Shown here piece by piece: positions 1-5,493 of a DNA stretch of 7,677 bases. Source of the stretch: an uncultured Collinsella sp. Its GTDB lineage: Bacteria; Actinomycetota; Coriobacteriia; Coriobacteriales; Coriobacteriaceae. The notes beneath the pieces were generated by a model. It had not been told where the DNA came from and ran no database searches. It was given only the letters and a program-made list of their open reading frames with translations. Each line of letters opens with the position of its first letter. Within the stretch, counting starts at the first letter, position 1. Where the stretch lies: the NCBI GenBank assembly GCA_900553415.1, contig USDH01000070.1, positions 1 to 7,677 of the forward strand, in the 5' to 3' direction. Made by a program: the position numbers and the translations under genes.

Positions 1-81
1 CCCGCTGCTCCGCAGCAGCGGTTTGCCGGTTCCCGGCCGGTGAAAAAGGGCAAGGGCTCCTTCCGGAAAAAGGAAAGCTGA
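1..81 (+). CDS. C-terminal tail of an unidentified basic protein (5' end outside window)
   Basis: An open frame from base 1 ends at TGA 79-81. It encodes 26 residues rich in Lys, Arg, Gly and Ser, finishing in KKGKGSFRKKES. A short basic tail like this is common in RNA- or ribosome-associated proteins. The next gene begins with an IF-2 N-terminal module, and in Firmicutes the genes before infB are nusA, ylxR and an L7Ae-like gene. The tail could therefore belong to one of these, but nothing in the 26 residues proves it. The stop is followed by 69 non-coding bases before the next start. The fragment probably shares the foreign, non-Coriobacterial origin of the first few hundred bases. Confidence 0.5.
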   Translation, partial: PAAPQQRFAGSRPVKKGKGSFRKKES

Positions 82-137
82 CCCGCTGTGCGGTTTTTCA
101 TAGACGTATAAGCCCAGCCCCCGGGTTGGAGAGTGTA

Positions 138-144
138 AGAGGTG
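138..144 (+). promoter_or_regulatory. Ribosome binding site setting a TTG start at 151
   Basis: AGAGGTG lies 6 bases before TTG 151-153. An in-frame TGA at 148-150 directly precedes this TTG, so translation cannot begin further upstream. The TTG is followed at once by the conserved IF2_N sequence, which supports this start. Confidence 0.6.
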
Positions 145-150
145 TTTTGA

Positions 151-732
151 TTGGCTATTGAAAAATATAGAGTAAGAGATGTGGCGCGGGACTTCGGTAT
201 GCCCGCCAAGGTCATCACAGAAATTCTGGATAAGTATGCCACTGCGCCCAAGAGCAATATGCAGGCGCTGGAGGACCATGAGCTGTCCATCGTATTTGAG
301 CATCTGACCCAGAACAACCAGATTTCCAGCATTGCCGCCATCTACGCCGACGAGCCCAAGAAGCCGGAAGCCCCCAAGGTTGAAGCGCCTAAGGCCGAGG
401 CTCCCAAGGCTCAGCCCGCCGCGCCGTCTGCGCCATGGGAATCCGAGCAGGTTCCCTACGACGATGCCATGGTTGGCGGTTTTGTTGCCGATGCTGGTGG
501 GGACGATCTGCCTCCGTTCGACGTGCCGGGTGCGGCGTCCGCGCCCAAGTCCGCTGCAACTGCCCCCAAAGAGGAGGACGCTCCTGCAGCTCCCTGGGAG
601 TCCAATCCCGGCGCCGGCAGCCCCTTCGGCCACCAGGGCGCAGCCCCGAGCATCCCGCAGACCGAGGACGAGGCCAAAGCCCTCATCCGCAGCGTCTTCG
701 GCCAGTCCACCATCTTCAAGCCGGTGGAGTAG
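151..732 (+). CDS. Chimeric reading frame: IF-2 N-terminal module joined to a DnaX (DNA polymerase III gamma/tau) C-terminal tail
   Basis: 193 codons, TTG start, TAG stop at 730-732. Residues 1-66 resemble the IF2_N module at the N-terminus of bacterial translation initiation factor IF-2 as found in Oscillospiraceae: KYRVRDVARDFGM, then a PKSNMQALEDHEL-type segment. Residues 68-92 are Lys/Pro/Ala/Glu-rich low complexity. Residues 93-193 are acidic and Pro-rich with two PWES motifs, and end EDEAKALIRSVFGQ...FKPVE. That resembles the disordered tail and short terminal helix of DnaX, and dnaX is the gene expected just before ybaB-recR. No GTPase domain of IF-2 (whole protein usually over 600 residues) and no AAA+ domain of DnaX is present, so neither function can be carried out by this product. 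The AGA- and GTA-containing codons at the 5' end contrast with the GC-ending codons at the 3' end. I judge it an assembly chimera or a recombination join rather than a real gene. The family assignments are by eye: good for IF2_N, moderate for DnaX. Confidence 0.7.
   Translation: MAIEKYRVRDVARDFGMPAKVITEILDKYATAPKSNMQALEDHELSIVFEHLTQNNQISSIAAIYADEPKKPEAPKVEAPKAEAPKAQPAAPSAPWESEQVPYDDAMVGGFVADAGGDDLPPFDVPGAASAPKSAATAPKEEDAPAAPWESNPGAGSPFGHQGAAPSIPQTEDEAKALIRSVFGQSTIFKPVE
367..411 (+). repeat. Three tandem 15-base units encoding EAPK(V/A)
   Basis: Three diverged 15-base units start at 367, 382 and 397. Each is GA(A/G)GCNCC(C/T)AAGG plus two bases, encoding Glu-Ala-Pro-Lys-Val/Ala. Such linkers occur both in IF-2 N-terminal regions and in DnaX tails. 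This makes the stretch a natural place for two unrelated sequences to be joined, by an assembler or by recombination. Confidence 0.75.
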
Positions 733-753
733 CTGCGCAGGCGGGTATACTGC

Positions 754-1227
754 TCAAGAAGAGAACCCCTTGCCCGGGCACATCTGTATTTCGGACATGT
801 GCAACGTGGTGCCGCGTATATCGCATTCGAGCAGACAGGTGCGTGACGGTCGGCCTAGGATGCTGAGGTCGATACGATACGCCGCATGGCTGTCCGTGTA
901 TTCGACTTGCTCGGCGTTGACGGTTGCTCCGATTGTCAATAAAGAGCCCGGTTCGGCATCGACAATCTTGAAGTCCTTTATCTTGACCTTGAACTCTTGG
1001 TAGAGGGACGGGCTGTTGTAGTAAACGGTTCGGGTTCCGTCGGTGCACTTATCGGTCGTCTCCCATTTGACGATGGGCTGGTCCGAGCTGGCTATCAGCA
1101 GTTCTGCTCCAAAGGCTATAGCATGGGTGATGACAACCAGCAATGCCCAGCCGACAAAGAGATAGAGAACCACATATGCAACGGGGTGTTTTGAGCGGAT
1201 GTTTTGGAGCGCGTCGGGGGCGTTCAT
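754..1227 (-). CDS. Small single-pass membrane protein of unknown function, exported C-terminal domain
   Basis: 157 residues on the minus strand. The ATG (1225-1227) is preceded by a strong GGAGGTGC at 1231-1238. Residues about 16-40 (VAYVVLYLFVGWALLVVITH and on) form one hydrophobic helix after a short basic start, so it is probably anchored N-in/C-out. Residues 50-157 look beta-rich and carry four cysteines (C61, C131, C135, C150) that could form disulfides outside the cell. I recognise no family. The gene converges on the dnaX-like frame (21 bases between stops) and diverges from ybaB, so it breaks a gene order that is normally dnaX-ybaB-recR. Base composition drops here: lines of 60 bases in and just upstream of the gene hold about 38-45% GC against about 70% in ybaB. 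That suggests a later insertion. The reading frame itself is convincing (start, RBS, membrane helix); the function is unknown. Confidence 0.75.
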   Translation of the reverse strand: MNAPDALQNIRSKHPVAYVVLYLFVGWALLVVITHAIAFGAELLIASSDQPIVKWETTDKCTDGTRTVYYNSPSLYQEFKVKIKDFKIVDAEPGSLLTIGATVNAEQVEYTDSHAAYRIDLSILGRPSRTCLLECDIRGTTLHMSEIQMCPGKGFSS

Positions 1228-1261
1228 GGGGCACCTCCAAATTGCTATCTATGGCAATCAA

Positions 1262-1267
1262 ATTATA
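1262..1267 (-). promoter_or_regulatory. Candidate -10 box for the minus-strand membrane-protein gene
   Basis: The minus strand reads TATAAT here, a perfect -10 hexamer, 34 bases before the ATG at 1227. No convincing -35 hexamer sits 16-18 bases further upstream. The call rests on the -10 and its position alone. Confidence 0.4.
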
Positions 1268-1370
1268 CCCCGCCGTCATGCGTGCCGCCTCGAGTAGTGG
1301 CTCGGCATTTAGCCATTTAGTGGTACGCATTAAATGTCGGATTCCGGCTCTACAAGATTTAGCTTTCAAT

Positions 1371-1405
1371 ATTATGCAGATGCGAATTATTCAACTTCGC
1401 ATAAT
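1371..1405. repeat. Nested inverted repeat, operator-like
   Basis: ATTATGC (1371-1377) is the exact complement of GCATAAT (1399-1405). ATGCGAA (1380-1386) is the exact complement of TTCGCAT (1396-1402). The left half holds a short ATGC-AG-ATGC duplication, so either pairing can form. It lies in AT-rich DNA about 145-180 bases upstream of the minus-strand ATG and 163-197 bases upstream of ybaB. It could be a regulator site or a remnant of an insertion edge. Confidence 0.5.
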
Positions 1406-1444
1406 CTTTGGGTGCGGTTTGCACTCCAGGACATGAATATCGAC

Positions 1445-1478
1445 TGAGGTAGCGTGTCCGCCCCGTTCGCTGGCCTCA
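1445..1478 (+). other. Bulged hairpin upstream of ybaB
   Basis: TGAGG (1445-1449) pairs with CCTCA (1474-1478) and AGCG (1451-1454) pairs with CGCT (1468-1471). This gives nine pairs around a 13-base loop with a one-by-two internal loop. A run of five T (1492-1496) comes 13 bases later, too far for a standard intrinsic terminator. Role unknown. Confidence 0.3.
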
Positions 1479-1492
1479 CGCCGTGGTACGAT
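1464..1492 (+). promoter_or_regulatory. Candidate extended -10 promoter for ybaB-recR
   Basis: TG at 1484-1485 followed by TACGAT at 1487-1492 is an extended -10 element. The -35 area (1464-1471) is poor (TTCGCT at best). Transcription would begin near 1499 and give a leader of about 70 bases before ATG 1568. A local promoter is expected because the opposite-strand gene cuts ybaB off from dnaX transcription. Confidence 0.35.
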
Positions 1493-1567
1493 TTTTGAGT
1501 TTGAAAGTCCCGCCGTGCTCCGGCTGCCCTTGCAGCTCGTTGCGCGGCCGCACGTAAAGGAGCCATC

Positions 1568-1888
1568 ATGGCCGGTATGAACATGCAGCAGATGATGAAG
1601 CAGGCTCGCAAGATGCAGGAGCAGCTTGCCGCCGCGCAGGAGAACCTCAAGTCCCAGACCGTCGACGCCTCTGCCGGCGGCGGCATGGTCAAGGTGACCG
1701 TTAACGGCGAGATGGAGCTCGTCAACCTCACTATTGACCCCGATGCCCTCGATCCCGAGGACGTCGATATGCTGCAGGACATGATCATGGCTGCCGTCAA
1801 CGAGGCCGTCCGCGGCGTCAACGAGCTCGCCAACAAGCAGATGGGCGCCATCACCGGCGGCCTCAACATCCCGGGCATGCCGTTCTAA
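1568..1888 (+). CDS. ybaB: YbaB/EbfC family nucleoid-associated protein
   Basis: 106 residues, the normal length for the YbaB/EbfC family. These are small dimeric DNA-binding proteins that associate with the nucleoid and are almost always encoded with recR. Visible features are a Met/Gln-rich N-terminal helix (MQQMMKQARKMQEQL, about residues 6-20) forming the long helical arm, a Gly-rich turn (AGGGMV, about 36-41), the conserved beta strand VKVTVNGEMEL, and a C-terminal helix with AVNEAVRGVNELA and a GGLNIPGMPF tail. AAAGGAG (1556-1562) lies 5 bases before the ATG. The stop is 13 bases before recR, so the two are co-transcribed. Nothing is unusual in the gene itself; only its separation from dnaX is odd. 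Confidence 0.95.
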   Translation: MAGMNMQQMMKQARKMQEQLAAAQENLKSQTVDASAGGGMVKVTVNGEMELVNLTIDPDALDPEDVDMLQDMIMAAVNEAVRGVNELANKQMGAITGGLNIPGMPF

Positions 1889-1901
1889 GACACGCATATA
1901 T

Positions 1902-2498
1902 ATGAGTGCGAATCACAGTCTGCAAAAACTGCTCGATGAGCTGGGCCGTCTGCCGGGCATTGGTCCCAAGTCGGCCCAGCGCATCGCCTATTACCTGCTC
2001 GAGGCCGATGCCGAGGAGGCCCGCCGCCTGGCCGAGGCCATCCTGGAGGTCAAGCAGGAGGTCCACTTTTGCAGCCGCTGCTTTAACTACGCCACGGCCG
2101 ACGAGTGCTCCATCTGCCAGGACCCAATGCGCGATACCACTCGCATTTGCGTGGTGGGCGAGCCGCGCGACGTCCAGGCGATCGAGCGCACGGGCAGCTA
2201 CCATGGCCTGTACCATGTGCTTGGCGGCGTGATCAGCCCCATGGACAAGATTGGTCCCGAGCAGCTGCACATCCGCGAGCTGCTGGCGCGTCTGGGCCAC
2301 GAGGATATCCATGAGGTCATCATCGCCACCAACCCCAATATTGAGGGCGAGACCACGGCGAGCTATCTGGCCCGCACTATCAAGCCGCTGGGCATCGAGG
2401 TGTCGCGTCTGGCAAGCGGCCTGCCCGTGGGCGGCGACCTGGAGTATGCCGACGAGCTTACGCTTGGCCGCGCCATCGAGGCCCGCCGCGCGATTTAG
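1902..2498 (+). CDS. recR: Recombination protein RecR
   Basis: 198 residues, full family length. RecR acts in the RecF(O)R pathway, loading RecA onto gapped single-stranded DNA as a ring-shaped clamp. The order of parts is canonical. A helix-hairpin-helix motif comes first (LPGIGPKSAQRIAYYLL, residues 17-33), then a four-cysteine zinc finger (C57, C60, C69, C72). A Toprim domain follows (about 79-174: ICVVGEP with acidic E87, then the IIATNPNIEGETTA segment at 140-153). The conserved SRLASGLPVGGDLEYADELTL region (168-188) closes the protein. There is no good Shine-Dalgarno sequence before ATG 1902: the 13 bases after the ybaB stop are AT-rich (CACGCATATAT). Translation therefore probably depends on ribosomes arriving from ybaB. 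All expected motif residues are present and I see no damage. Confidence 0.97.
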   Translation: MSANHSLQKLLDELGRLPGIGPKSAQRIAYYLLEADAEEARRLAEAILEVKQEVHFCSRCFNYATADECSICQDPMRDTTRICVVGEPRDVQAIERTGSYHGLYHVLGGVISPMDKIGPEQLHIRELLARLGHEDIHEVIIATNPNIEGETTASYLARTIKPLGIEVSRLASGLPVGGDLEYADELTLGRAIEARRAI

Positions 2499-2535
2499 GT
2501 GGCGGGCCTGCTCCTGCCGTATGTTTTCCTCGCGA

Positions 2536-2565
2536 CGCACGGGGTAGTCATAATTTCCCCGTGCG
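2536..2565 (+). terminator. Nine-base-pair hairpin after recR, possible terminator
   Basis: CGCACGGGG (2536-2544) pairs perfectly with CCCCGTGCG (2557-2565) around a 12-base AT-rich loop, 38 bases after the recR stop. The following bases are only modestly T-rich (ACTGTAAGTTTGTTG), so intrinsic termination would be weak. It may instead protect the 3' end of the message. Confidence 0.45.
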
Positions 2566-2573
2566 ACTGTAAG

Positions 2574-2589
2574 TTTGTTGTGCAACAAA
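2574..2589. promoter_or_regulatory. Palindromic operator-like site 1 (core GTTGTGCAAC)
   Basis: TTTGTTG-TG-CAACAAA is a perfect 7+7 inverted repeat with a 2-base centre. Its core differs by one base from the palindrome at 2650-2659. The two centres are 73 bases apart, about seven helical turns, so one dimeric regulator could bind both on the same DNA face. Confidence 0.5.
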
Positions 2590-2614
2590 GATGCTTCGTA
2601 TCCGCTTATCGCAT

Positions 2615-2634
2615 GGATGCTTCCGCTCGCATCC
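2615..2634 (+). other. Small hairpin with weak T tract
   Basis: GGATGC (2615-2620) pairs with GCATCC (2629-2634) around an 8-base loop, followed by TTAATTT. It could be a weak terminator of the recR transcript. GATGCTTC also occurs twice as a direct repeat here (2590-2597 and 2616-2623). Confidence 0.3.
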
Positions 2635-2649
2635 TTAATTTGCCCATTC

Positions 2650-2659
2650 GTTGCGCAAC
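2650..2659. promoter_or_regulatory. Palindromic operator-like site 2 (GTTGCGCAAC)
   Basis: GTTGCGCAAC is a perfect 10-base palindrome. It contains TTGCGC, the best -35 candidate for the downstream operon, so a protein bound here would block RNA polymerase. It is the near twin of the site at 2574-2589. Confidence 0.5.
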
Positions 2660-2681
2660 CTTTTGGGTTCGCTGATACACT
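2651..2681 (+). promoter_or_regulatory. Candidate promoter of the kinase-FHA operon
   Basis: TTGCGC (2651-2656) is followed after 17 bases by GATACA (2674-2679), or after 19 bases by TACACT (2676-2681). Neither -10 is perfect, but this is the best pair in the gap. Transcription would begin near 2688 and place the hairpin at 2703-2722 inside the untranslated leader. Confidence 0.4.
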
Positions 2682-2702
2682 CAAATATGGATTTGAATGA
2701 AT

Positions 2703-2731
2703 GCGCCGCTCCCAAGCGGCGTGTTTTTGTT
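2703..2731 (+). terminator. Intrinsic-terminator hairpin immediately before the operon's ribosome binding site
   Basis: CGCCGCT (2704-2710) pairs with AGCGGCG (2715-2721) around the tetraloop CCCA. A further G-T pair (2703-2722) extends the stem, and the sequence then runs into TGTTTTTGTT. Stem, tight loop and T tract are all as expected for an intrinsic terminator. The GGAGG of the next gene begins about one base later (from 2732). It is therefore either the end of recR transcription or a leader attenuator for the operon. Confidence 0.65.
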
Positions 2732-2743
2732 GGAGGAGAACGC

Positions 2744-3649
2744 ATGTGGCCCGGTGGCACTCAGACAAAGCGCGGCGCCGCGGTGCGCATGCGACGCCGA
2801 CTGGGCTTGGCGCCCCGGGCGTACGTGCTGCTGTCGTGCTCGCTGGTGCTGGTCATGGCTGGCGTTTCCGCCTATGGCATGACCGTGCCGTCCATGATGC
2901 AGGCGCATGCCGCACGCGAACCGCGCGTGGGGCATGAGGTCAAAAGTGATCTGGGCACCACGACTGGATATGCTTGGGCAAGTGTGGTCGCGCATATTGT
3001 GTTTGGCACCGACGACGCGGACGGCGCCGAGGCCCCGGACAACGAAGTCACGCTTGCCAATGGCAAAACCATCGTGCTCACCAACACCAAGATTATCGAT
3101 CGGTTGTCCAACAATAGCGTGGCGGCAACGGTGAATAAGGTCGAGCAGCAAAAGGAGCAGGACGCCCAGCAGTCCGGAAAGCCCGGTAGCTCGGATACTT
3201 CTGGCTCCGGCTCGGATTCATCGAGTTCGGGCGGCGGCCCTGGGTCGGGTTCCTCTGTCGGAGGGTCTGGAAACGGCGGCTCGACGGGCGGCAACACTGA
3301 CAACGACGCAAACTCCGGTGGCCTTTCCGCTGCTGAGGAAGAGAGCATTCACAGTTGGCTTGTGACTAAGTACAACATGCTCGACGGCTATGTTTCTCGT
3401 GCTAATGACGTGGTCTCGACCTATAACTCTACGGGAGATCCCAGGCCGTGCGACAGCCTGGTCGGGGAGATGTTTGTCATTCGAGCCGAGTTCGGTCGTC
3501 AGACATTCTCGCCCCGGTCAAAGTGGTATCAGCAGTATGCCAATCTGTGGGGCTGTTACACCAACCTATGTCAATGGGTCGGCCATTACGGCGATGATGA
3601 CGTCGCGCTCGGTAACTTCAACAATAACGTGGCGGCGCTTGCCCTATGA
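2744..3649 (+). CDS. Membrane-anchored or secreted protein with Gly/Ser linker and novel C-terminal domain; first gene of the kinase-FHA operon
   Basis: 301 residues. The ATG at 2744 is chosen because GGAGGAGAA (2732-2740) lies just before it; the frame stays open further upstream only through a terminator hairpin. A basic N-terminus (to R25) is followed by one hydrophobic helix (about 26-46). AHA at 54-56 could be a signal peptidase site, so the protein is anchored or released outside the cell. Residues 59-143 form a first region with no family I recognise. Residues 144-193 are a Gly/Ser/Asn/Asp linker of low complexity. Residues 194-301 form a compact, probably helical, aromatic-rich domain with three Cys (C236, C271, C276) and motifs KYNMLDGYVSR and WYQQYANLWGCY. 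The stop overlaps the kinase start by 4 bases (ATGA at 3646-3649), which implies translational coupling. I infer an extracellular sensor or adaptor for the kinase; no function is known to me. Confidence 0.85.
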   Translation: MWPGGTQTKRGAAVRMRRRLGLAPRAYVLLSCSLVLVMAGVSAYGMTVPSMMQAHAAREPRVGHEVKSDLGTTTGYAWASVVAHIVFGTDDADGAEAPDNEVTLANGKTIVLTNTKIIDRLSNNSVAATVNKVEQQKEQDAQQSGKPGSSDTSGSGSDSSSSGGGPGSGSSVGGSGNGGSTGGNTDNDANSGGLSAAEEESIHSWLVTKYNMLDGYVSRANDVVSTYNSTGDPRPCDSLVGEMFVIRAEFGRQTFSPRSKWYQQYANLWGCYTNLCQWVGHYGDDDVALGNFNNNVAALAL

Positions 3650-5490
3650 TGACCGATCTTGCATCCACCACACCACAATCGCTCGGTCGCGATCCCATGG
3701 TCGGCCTGCGCCTGGCGCGTGTCGACGGGTTTGAGCCGGCCATTGCGCTCGGTCAGGACGAACTGCCTGCCTATCTGCGTCGTTTTACGATGCTGTTTGC
3801 CGACGATGCCACCATGCGCCGTGGCGGCATCGGCCGCGTGACGCGCGCCGTCAACGCCCAAGGCGAGGCCGTGGCACTCAAGCAGCTCATCTTGCCGGCG
3901 CGCGATGAGTTTGACGACGATGCCGCTTACGAGGCACTGGTCGCCAAGTTCAAGGCGGCGTTTCGCGAGGAATATGAATGCCATCGCGCCCTTTCGGGCC
4001 TTAAGGGCTTTCCCCGTCTCTATGGCTGGGGCGAGGTCGATGGTGTGCCTGCAATTGTCATGGAATGGGTCGAGGGCGAGACGCTTGCCCGCTTGCGTTC
4101 GCGACTCGCCGTGGACGATGCCGGACGCCTGTCGCCGCTTGTGGCGGCGCGTCTGGGTCGCGACCTGTCCGATCTGCTCTGCCGTATGAGCCTGGTGGGC
4201 GAGGGCTTTGTCCACCGCGATATCTCGCCCGCTAATATTATGGTGCGTACGGCGCGTCTACCGCTTGACCGGCAGCTTGCCGAGGGCGCCTTTGACCTGT
4301 GCCTGATCGACTTTGGCTCGTCGCTGGCGCTCGAGCCTGCGTCGGCCGTGGCCGGTACCGGCGGCAAGGCGTCGTTTACGGAGCGTTATGCCACGCTGCG
4401 TCGCGCGACGGTTGCCTATGCCCCGCCCGAGATGCTCACCGACGATATTCCCGACCTGCGCGCTTTGCGTATGTCGCCGGCGATCGACGTCTACGCCGCG
4501 GCAAGCACGGTTTACGAGCTCATTGCCGGCGTCGCACCATACGAAGCCGCGCCGAGCACTTCGGGCACCTCGGGTTCGCGCAAAAAGACGCGCGACATCG
4601 CCAGCCCCTACCGTCTCAAGATGGACACGCGGCCCGACTATCCCATTGGTGCCCATGCACCCGGTTGTGATTTGACTCAGCTGCTTCGTCGTGAGCCCGA
4701 TGTGGCGCTCGCCGCGGCCGAGCAGGCCCAGCAGCTGGGGCTTGAGCCGGATTCCGAGGAGCTACGCGATGCGCTGGCGTTTGTCGATGCCCAGCTGTTC
4801 GACGTGGTGATGGCCTGTCTGTCCAGCCATCAAAAAGATCGTCCCGAGCCGGCGGCGGTCGAGGCGGCGCTCTCGGCGTTTTGTGACCACTATGCGCAAA
4901 ATGTCGGTCGTTCGCTCCGCGGCGAGCCGCTCACGCCGTGCCCCATGGATGCGTCCGGCCGCGCGGTTCGTCGCGCGCTGATGGTCGGCGCGGCGGTCGT
5001 CTGTGGCGTGGTTTGGGCTGTGGTCGTGGTTTCGGCCGCGCTGCTGGCGTCGGGCGCTCGCGTGACGGCGACTTTGGGATCGCTCGTGTGGTCTGGGTCG
5101 CTACCGGGTATTATTGCCGCACTGGCGTTGGCGCTACCAGGCATAGCCGGCGTTGCCGCGGGGGCACTTGCGCGCGATCGGCGCTCGGGGTTCCTGCAGG
5201 GTGTGCTTGCGCTTTCTGCCTGCGAGGTTCCGGTGCTGGTTGTGGCTGCATGTAGCGTATTTTCCCAACGCGCCGTGATGGGCGGCCTTGTTGCCGCTCT
5301 GGTTGCAACCTATACGCTTACGTGGTTTTTGCTTGCGATGGGCTTTGCCTTTGAGCTTCCCGTTTCGGCACCGCGACGCACAAAAGCCCAGATGGCGACT
5401 CCGCTTGCCGGTGGAGCCGCAGCTGCCCGTACTTTTGGCGGACCTGTCGAAGTATCGTCCGATTCTATTTCTACGACCAAGGAGGCCTAG
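3646..5490 (+). CDS. Membrane Ser/Thr-type protein kinase with four C-terminal transmembrane helices
   Basis: 614 residues; ATG at 3646 in a 4-base overlap with the preceding stop. Residues about 48-415 are a Hanks-type kinase domain. It has a glycine loop GGIGRV (60-65), VALK with ATP-binding K79, an alpha-C helix with E108/E109/E111, a hinge IVMEW (137-141) and a catalytic loop HRDISPANIM (190-199; D192, N197). DFG (222-224), an APPE motif (259-262), the helix-F region IDVY (280-283) and the late DRP arginine R399 follow. Two departures from canon are visible: the first glycine of GxGxxG is R58, and the Lys normally at HRDxK is S194. A low-complexity insert (about 300-340) follows helix F. 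Four hydrophobic helices come next (about 444-468, 485-508, 515-537, 544-570), then a cytosolic tail rich in Thr and Ser (571-614). The predicted role is to phosphorylate proteins at the inner face of the membrane. The tail could carry autophosphorylation sites read by the FHA protein encoded next. No PASTA domains, so it is not PknB-like. GGAGG for the next gene lies within its last codons. Confidence 0.92.
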   Translation: MMTDLASTTPQSLGRDPMVGLRLARVDGFEPAIALGQDELPAYLRRFTMLFADDATMRRGGIGRVTRAVNAQGEAVALKQLILPARDEFDDDAAYEALVAKFKAAFREEYECHRALSGLKGFPRLYGWGEVDGVPAIVMEWVEGETLARLRSRLAVDDAGRLSPLVAARLGRDLSDLLCRMSLVGEGFVHRDISPANIMVRTARLPLDRQLAEGAFDLCLIDFGSSLALEPASAVAGTGGKASFTERYATLRRATVAYAPPEMLTDDIPDLRALRMSPAIDVYAAASTVYELIAGVAPYEAAPSTSGTSGSRKKTRDIASPYRLKMDTRPDYPIGAHAPGCDLTQLLRREPDVALAAAEQAQQLGLEPDSEELRDALAFVDAQLFDVVMACLSSHQKDRPEPAAVEAALSAFCDHYAQNVGRSLRGEPLTPCPMDASGRAVRRALMVGAAVVCGVVWAVVVVSAALLASGARVTATLGSLVWSGSLPGIIAALALALPGIAGVAAGALARDRRSGFLQGVLALSACEVPVLVVAACSVFSQRAVMGGLVAALVATYTLTWFLLAMGFAFELPVSAPRRTKAQMATPLAGGAAAARTFGGPVEVSSDSISTTKEA

Positions 5491-5493
5491 GTC

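Larger units (their letters stand above)
1228..1567. other. Divergent intergenic region between the minus-strand gene and ybaB
   Basis: 340 bases without a credible gene. It holds the -10 box of the minus-strand gene, a nested inverted repeat in an AT-rich stretch (1371-1405), a bulged hairpin (1445-1478), a candidate ybaB promoter and a 5' leader with a small GCTGC-CCTT-GCAGC hairpin (1523-1536). Composition changes from AT-rich (1240-1410) to GC-rich (from about 1440). This may mark the edge of an inserted segment. Confidence 0.6.

Noticed and set aside
745..750. TATACT as a -10 box after the dnaX-like stop
   Set aside because: On the plus strand it would only drive transcription antisense to the membrane-protein gene. 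No good -35 lies at 16-18 bases, and it is too short to weigh by itself.
1544..1551. GCGGCCGC palindrome in the ybaB leader
   Set aside because: An 8-base GC palindrome is expected by chance at this composition and has no positional link to the promoter or ribosome binding site.
2651..2743. Upstream extension of the secreted-protein gene to TTG 2651 or ATG 2687
   Set aside because: The extension would translate the operator-like palindrome and the terminator hairpin, and neither start has a good Shine-Dalgarno. ATG 2744 has GGAGGAGAA directly before it.
1863..2768. Long minus-strand open frame (about 301 codons) opposite recR
   Set aside because: It is antisense to a clear recR gene in high-GC DNA, where such shadow frames are common. 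It runs through intergenic palindromes and has no recognisable domain.
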